Below, piece by piece: positions 58,462 through 64,000 of a DNA stretch of 64,000 nt. Position 1 is the first letter of the stretch; each line of letters starts with the position of its first letter. Source of the stretch: Mesodorylaimus sp. YZB2_4 (taxonomy: Eukaryota > Nematoda > Enoplea > Dorylaimida > Dorylaimidae); NCBI GenBank assembly GCA_030248295.1, contig JASANH010000339.1:372001-436000 (forward strand), read 5' to 3'. The notes beneath the pieces are model-generated. The model did not search any database, was not told where the DNA came from, and saw nothing but the letters and a program-made list of their open reading frames with translations. Both the position numbers and the translations under genes were made by a program.

Positions 58462-59172
58462 AGCTTTAGTCATGTCATGTAGATAGGTCGGTCAACATCA
58501 CAAAATTATGACTTCAACCACTGAATTCTCCTATTCTTTTGTGGAAGCACACGTTGTGCCACCCTTTCGGATTCAAATTTGGAGTCTCCCATAATGTGAG
58601 CAAGATTTTCTCTAATGTAAAGCAATTTTCATGACTGACTGAGGACGGAATGACACAGGCTCTGGCAACCAGCTCCGATGCCACTTGATGCATCAGGCAG
58701 CCATGTGGGGCGCAATGTCTCTGGATCAGATGTGCACATAGCCGCACCCACACCCCTTCTTTCTCTCCACTTTTAGCAACATCTTCCCAAACGCGCCTGT
58801 TAGCAATAAGCAATGAGGACTTATCATATCAGTAATGTCTACAAGCAAACAACACGGTGGTGTCGAGCAGCCTCGCTATCTTTGAGAATGTGCTTGCGTC
58901 AGAGCTTGAGGTCATGAGGCAATTAGACGGAGGCATTTGATTATTGTTTTATAATATGTAAGTTATTGCATCAGAAATGTGCACCTGGTGCATCGCCCTT
59001 GTTTGTCATCCATCTAGCGATAGCAAACTCCTGTTTCTGACCCTGCTTCAATACAATGCTTCTGATAAGGATACGTATAAGCCGATGGTACACGGGACAG
59101 GCGACTGCAAAACTATAATTTAGGTACTGACACCGCCCCAGTTGGACACGAGAAAGGCGTAGGAACGACGAG

Positions 59173-61880
59173 ATGACGAGCAGGTATGAAGTTTGGCTCA
59201 ATTATTCTTTATCACAAACCCATTTTTTATTTCTAGCAGTACCAAAATATGTCTTTTGGCCACATTTCTCGCCATCGCCGTCACAGCGGCCATTGCATTC
59301 ATGGTGGCCCTAATAGTTATTTTGGTCGATCAGAATAAGCAATCGAGCACAACGAAGATGCCCACGTGGCCTCCACCAACATTCTCCCAGCTAGGTATCT
59401 ATTCTTCGGCTGCAGTGGCTGCTGACAATGGAGTGTGTGCCGAGATCGGGCGCAACATTATGATCAAGGGCGGCAATGCAGTCGATGCTGTTGTGGCAGC
59501 CACCTTCTGCATCGGAGTCATGGACGCGCAAAGTGCTGGGATCGGCGGTGGTCATTTCTTGACCATTTATAACAAGTAAGACTTGATTCGATGCAGAGAA
59601 CGATGATGAGACAGTAATTTCCAAAAATGTGTTTTATGTCTGCAGCAACGGGCAATGGTTTGGCCACAGTGATAGGACAGCCTTGAGTGCCACAATACTA
59701 TGTACAGTCCTGCGACAGTGCGAATACATTCTGTAGCTTTGCGATTACAGTACCTCCCCCCGAAGGAGTGTATTTTTCTAAACGGTGGCGCAGGCAGCCA
59801 TGAGGGCTTTTGATCGTTTGACATCGTCGCCTGTTTCAGGACCTCCAAAACGTGCTTTATCATTGACGGTCGCGAACGAGCCCCTGCATCAGCTTACAGG
59901 GACATGTACGTCAACGAGACCGACAAGGTGGCCGAGCGAGGTTACAGCTCGATAGCTATACCAGGCGAGTTGTACGGACTGCGAAAAGCATACGAGTTAT
60001 ATGGGAGCGGGCGTGTGGAATGGCGCGACCTGCTGCAACCAACCATCGATCTGTGCAGATATGGTTACGTCGTCTCGGGCTCGCTAGGCGAGGCTATCGA
60101 TGAAAAAACAAACGATCTCTTGAATGAGCCCACCATGAGAGAGTAAGTCAGAGTTACAAGTCACTGTACTGTTTGCGGGAGCAGTGCGCCCTTTTCAGTG
60201 TGTTCTTCAACGAGAAAGAGAACCGGACATACCGAACGGGTGAAGTGGCCACCCGACCCAAGTTAGCCGAGACATTAGAGCTACTGGCCAATAGTTCCGA
60301 TCCGATCAAACTGTTTTACGAAGGCGATTTGGCGAAGAAGTTTATCCAAGATTTTGAGAATGATGGTAAGCCTGTGTGTCAGCTGCAGACTTCACGTCCC
60401 CACGGGCACATGGATTTCAGGATTCAAGAACATCACTTTGGATGACTTTGCCAATTATACAGCGCGCTTTGGCTCGGAGAGGCCAGCAATCACGGCCAAG
60501 ATCAATGGCAAGAACTTGATCGTATGTGGTCCTCCGCCTCCATCCTCAGCTGCTATCACCATCGCTATGCTGAATATATTCTCACGTATGTGGCCTTCAC
60601 GAACCAGCTCTGACTGGCAGGTGTGTATGGCTCTCATTGCTCGCATAGCTCACCCTGCACTTTTCAGAATACAACGTGACTCCAGAATTTCTGAACAACA
60701 GCATCGACAACAACGTGGAGGCTTATCACTGGTTCATCGAAGCCATGAAATATGCGTACGCTGCCAGGGAGAGTCTGGGAGATATGGACTATGTTCCGGA
60801 TGCACTCGACTTGGCTAAGCAGTTCGTATCAGAAGAGTTCGCTAAATTAGCCGTGTCCAAAATAAGTGAGACTGCTCACCAAAACCAAAGCGAATACTAC
60901 TTGATAAACCAGCCGAGCGGAGTGCCAGTCAATGACCACGGCACAGCGCACATATCAGCATTGGACAGCGAAGGCAATGCGGCTTCGATTACGAGTACTA
61001 TCAATTTATTGTAAGGCCAGTTTCTATCTCTTGTCTGACATCACCTCCTGAATCTCCCCTTTAATCATAATCTCCTCCTGAATTTCCTGAATCTGAAATC
61101 ATCTCCTCTTTAGCTTTGGATCAATGAAACGGTCAGTGAGCACAGATGTTATCTGGAACGACGACATGCAAGATTTCTCTACGCCTGGTATCCCCAACTC
61201 GTACGGTTATGCCCCGACGCCGTCCAATTACATCGAGCCTGGAAAACGACCCCTCTCGTCCATGACCCCACTCATATTCTACGACGAGACAACCGGCGAT
61301 GTCAAGTTGGTGACAGGTGCGGCTGGAGGGTCGAGAATAATAAGTGCTGCAGCCAACGTGGCCATCAGGCTGTTATGGTTCGGACAGAATGTGAAAGAAG
61401 CCACCGACTCGCCACGATTACACAATCAATTACACCCCTTCCAAACCGAGTATGAGAGCGGGTTTCCTCAGGTAAGAACTCATTCCGAACGATTTGAGAT
61501 GGTCGAGCGGGTCTCGCATTTAAACTAATGGCCTGTGCGAGGAACTATGTATCTCACTTTTTAGATGGACTGTATCTCACTTTTTAGATGGACCCTTACG
61601 TTAGCCATTGGGCTGGTAATTGAGATGGTTCCTCAGGGGCTACTGAGATAGACCCCTGATGTGAGGGACTATCTGAATAGAAGGTACTGGGTTTTTCAGG
61701 ATTTTAATCGAATTATCTCATTTACTTCAGATCTATCTTGATCGTCTCACAGCGAAGGGACAAAATTTTACGCCCTATTCCGAGGATTCAGCGTCAAGTT
61801 GCTCAATCGCCAGGGACAGCGGCCGTATTTACGCCAATAGCGACTATAGGAAACCTGGCGGCTATCCAGCGGGATACTAG
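59173..61880 (+). CDS. gamma-glutamyltransferase (GGT), type II membrane ectoenzyme
   Basis: Eight exons: 59173-59183, 59237-59575, 59840-60142, 60199-60365, 60421-60585, 60668-61010, 61114-61471, 61731-61880 (1836 nt, 611 residues). The enzyme cleaves or transfers the gamma-glutamyl group of extracellular glutathione. A short cytosolic start leads into one membrane anchor (TAAIAFMVALIVILV). Then come GGNAVDAVVAATFCIGVM, GIGGGHFLTIYN, IDGRERAPASA (substrate-carboxylate Arg), PGELYGLRKAY and PPPPSSAAIT. DHGTAHISALDSEGNAAS holds the autoprocessing and catalytic Thr. Later are NDDMQDFS, PLSSMTPLI (oxyanion Ser pair) and TGAAGGSRII. All key residues are present and length is normal, so an active enzyme is expected. 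The first exon is only 11 coding nt. An AATAAA at about 61923 follows. Confidence 0.94.
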
Positions 61881-61922
61881 AATGCTCATGTGCGCAAGTC
61901 TGAGTTATAAACCATAACTGTA

Positions 61923-61928
61923 ATAAAG
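61923..61928 (+). terminator. polyadenylation signal AATAAA for the GGT gene
   Basis: AATAAA about 43 bp after the GGT stop codon on the coding strand. Confidence 0.5.
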
Positions 61929-61929
61929 A

Positions 61930-63130
61930 GCTCTTCTGTCGTGCATCTGCAGGCGTATGTAAAGTACAGAACATCTAGCACATTCAATGAGTAACAGAGA
62001 CTTCTCTCGTGAGTTCTCGTGAATTTGCAGCTACATTTGCGCTGAAACCAATAGTTTTAGACTAGTCGTGTATTTCTGCTCAATATACAGGGGTTCAAGC
62101 GTTACGCCTCCCCCACCCGCACTGGTGGGTCACCCTAGTAACATCAAGTAGCAATATACGATGCTCGTGCTAGAAGATGCTCTTGCGGTTCTACAAAAAT
62201 GCAGTGCTATACGTTTCGAACGAAGTCTAGGTACTTCCGGTTGGGTTTTTTCGGCGCTATTCGAGCAACGATGGCGATAATTTTTTACAACAGTAGGCGG
62301 GAAATGGTACCGGAGAACCATACGATGGAATTTCGCGAAACCTTGATAGGTTCGATAGTATCGATCGAAAACATCTTCTATGTGGACCCAGTGCTGAAGA
62401 TGAGTCCACAAATTTGACCAGGGGGAAATCGAAAGTAGCCTATTGCATGGTTGCACAGCAGACTTTGCAGTATTTTGCACGGCACCTCCGAGAAGAGTGT
62501 ATCATGTGGGTTGTGCGCGGGTCAGTACCGTTGGAATGATGGACCAGCAAAGCGGCACGCGCTAAATCTTCAGCGGCGCATAATGGCCTGCGACAGATGG
62601 CAGTTTTGACCTACAGCATTTCTATACCCTGTCTGTGGAAAGATGAAATTTCCACTGTTGTACAGGGACACAATCGAAGGAGCTGGAAAAGCTTGTTCTT
62701 CACCCTGAAAGCGTAATCGCGAGTGATTTACTTTTAGAAAACTCTTAAAGAAATCCCTCGGCCAGAATCGACTTCCAAAAAGTAATACTGACAGTTTTCG
62801 TTTACTACTTTATCTCAAATAAATAAAACACCGTGGTGACGCCCTCAGACTAATTTTACCATGAGTAATGCTACACACCACATCGGAGAGTGCTAGCATT
62901 CAAAAGCATTATTATTTATCGTGGACCCCAACGCGATATTCAAGTATTGATTGAACGAGTTGCATGCACATTTCAACTCATTAATTATCCCCTAGCTAAT
63001 GTATCGGGTGCGCCGTAAAGAATGACCCTCACAGAGATGGTTAGTTTTCTTCGGAAGCAGTCGCGTTGTAAACTTAACACTAACACAGGCAGATAGAGCA
63101 TTCAATTCTGCATTGGACGAATTGGATGGA
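61930..63130. other. intergenic, nothing recognised
   Basis: Short frames on both strands at 62130-62480 lack motifs. Part of it may be 5' sequence of the mariner element that follows. Confidence 0.4.
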
Positions 63131-63139
63131 GCCGTAAGT

Positions 63140-64000
63140 CTGAAAACAATAAAGCGATGATGCAAAATGATCGCCGAAACTGGCACTATCGAGCTGCGTA
63201 AATCACCTGGTCGTCCGCGCAGTGTTCGCACGAATGAAATGATTCAAAAAGTGAAGGGTCGTCTGCAGAGGAAAAAAGGAGTGACCACAGCAAAATTGGC
63301 TGGCGAGCTCAAATCATCGAAAACAACGATTCGCCGGATATTAAAAAATGATCTCGGATTGACCCCCCCCCCCCCCATCGAAAAATTGTGCATCCATTTC
63401 TTCCTGACCACCATAAGGTGAACAGAAAGAAGGTCTTAAGGTGGGTCCGGAGTCGGTACAGAAAATCAGATTCCATGCTAGTCCTGTTTTCTGATGAGAA
63501 GATGTTTGATCTGGACGGAATTTACAGACTCCCAAAATGATCGCATACGGGCTCCAGACCGTGCAGCAGCCAATAAGAAGGGTGGAATCAAGCCTAAGCA
63601 GAAGTTTCCTCAAAAACTCATGGTCTTGTTGGGAGCATGCACTGAGGGTGTTACTCCGCTGGTCATTTTGGATAAAGGTACAGTCAATCATTCCGTTTAT
63701 ATGGACATGGTATTGCTAGTAGCCGGGAAATATGGAAGAAAGGTATTTGGGAACAAGTGGATCTTCCAGCAAGATGGTGCGAAGGCTCATACCCAAGAAG
63801 ATTCACAGATATGGTGCAAGGATCATTTTCCAGATTTTATCGAAGCTTAGCGTTGGCCTTCGAATAGCCCCGATTTGAACCCATTAGACTACTCAGTTTA
63901 GGAAGAATTTGCTAACGCAACGAGCAGGGGTCGAGTAAAGTCAAAGGCAACTCTAAAAACTGAATTAAAGGTGGTCGTGAAACGATTTCGTTTGGATATT
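63140..64000 (+). pseudogene. decayed Tc1/mariner-superfamily transposase, running off the window
   Basis: The N-terminal helix-turn-helix region is recognisable (SPGRPRSVRTNEMI, KTTIRRILKNDLGL). A C14 run at 63363-63376 breaks the frame. The catalytic core then appears in other frames: FSDEKMFDLDG (first Asp), FQQDGAKAHTQ (second Asp), and WPSNSPDLNPLDYSV (third acidic residue, Asp). Stops interrupt it near 63846 and 63898, the latter a TAG where Trp is usual. The first, second and third blocks lie in different frames, so no functional protein is possible. The element continues beyond position 64000, so its right terminal repeat is not visible. Confidence 0.85.

Larger units (their letters stand above)
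57150..59170. other. gene-free stretch with repeats
   Basis: Repeat H at about 57685-57725, a tRNA-like SINE at about 57825-57900, a GATTCGAACC B-box-like site near 57610 and a hairpin MITE at 58328-58461. No supported gene. Confidence 0.45.

Overview
The window is nuclear DNA from an animal, most likely a nematode or a close relative. Genes are cut into many small exons by introns of about 45-60 bp, mostly GT..AG with TTTCAG or TTTTAG acceptors. Longer introns usually carry dispersed repeats. Four observations point to nematodes: a secreted ShKT protein with DB-type cysteine modules, alkyl-DHAP synthases that end in a PTS1 tripeptide, an expanded set of DEG/ENaC channels and a bestrophin, and a TTAGGC-like (GCCTAA) tract. 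None is decisive alone, and the species is not identifiable by reading.

Layout. 0-15 kb: a DEG/ENaC channel (-), a second DEG/ENaC gene (+) with an in-frame stop and inverted copies of one repeat on either side, a TIMP/NTR-like secreted protein (-), a ShKT-DB secreted protein (+), and a tandem pair of secreted Cys-loop ligand-binding-domain genes resembling acetylcholine-binding protein (+). 15-18 kb: repeats, including an inverted-repeat element and a GCCTAA-rich tract. 18-34 kb: an intronless archaemetzincin (+), a rhodopsin-like GPCR (+), a bestrophin (-), an EGF/EF-hand secreted protein (-), an ABHD17-like depalmitoylase (+), a C-type lectin (-) and an orphan Ser/Thr/Asn-rich secreted protein (-). 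34-54 kb: three tandem alkylglycerone-phosphate synthase genes (+), each rebuilt as 19 exons; exons 3-19 have the same lengths in all three. 54-64 kb: an SNM1/Apollo-family protein whose metal-binding residues are largely replaced (-), a small acidic secreted protein (+), a gamma-glutamyltransferase (+) and a decayed Tc1/mariner transposase at the right edge.

The genes do not form one pathway. The largest functional block is ether-lipid synthesis (three AGPS genes). Several others are membrane-signalling or secreted proteins. All multi-exon models were rebuilt by hand from splice signals and checked for reading phase; where stated, exon lengths sum to a multiple of three. Family names rest on recognised motifs, not on database searches.

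Repeats: a short TG..CA terminal-repeat element, two copies of a ~131 bp hairpin MITE, a foldback element, several tRNA-like SINE fragments, three or more uncharacterised dispersed families, and a striking number of long mono-G/mono-C runs.
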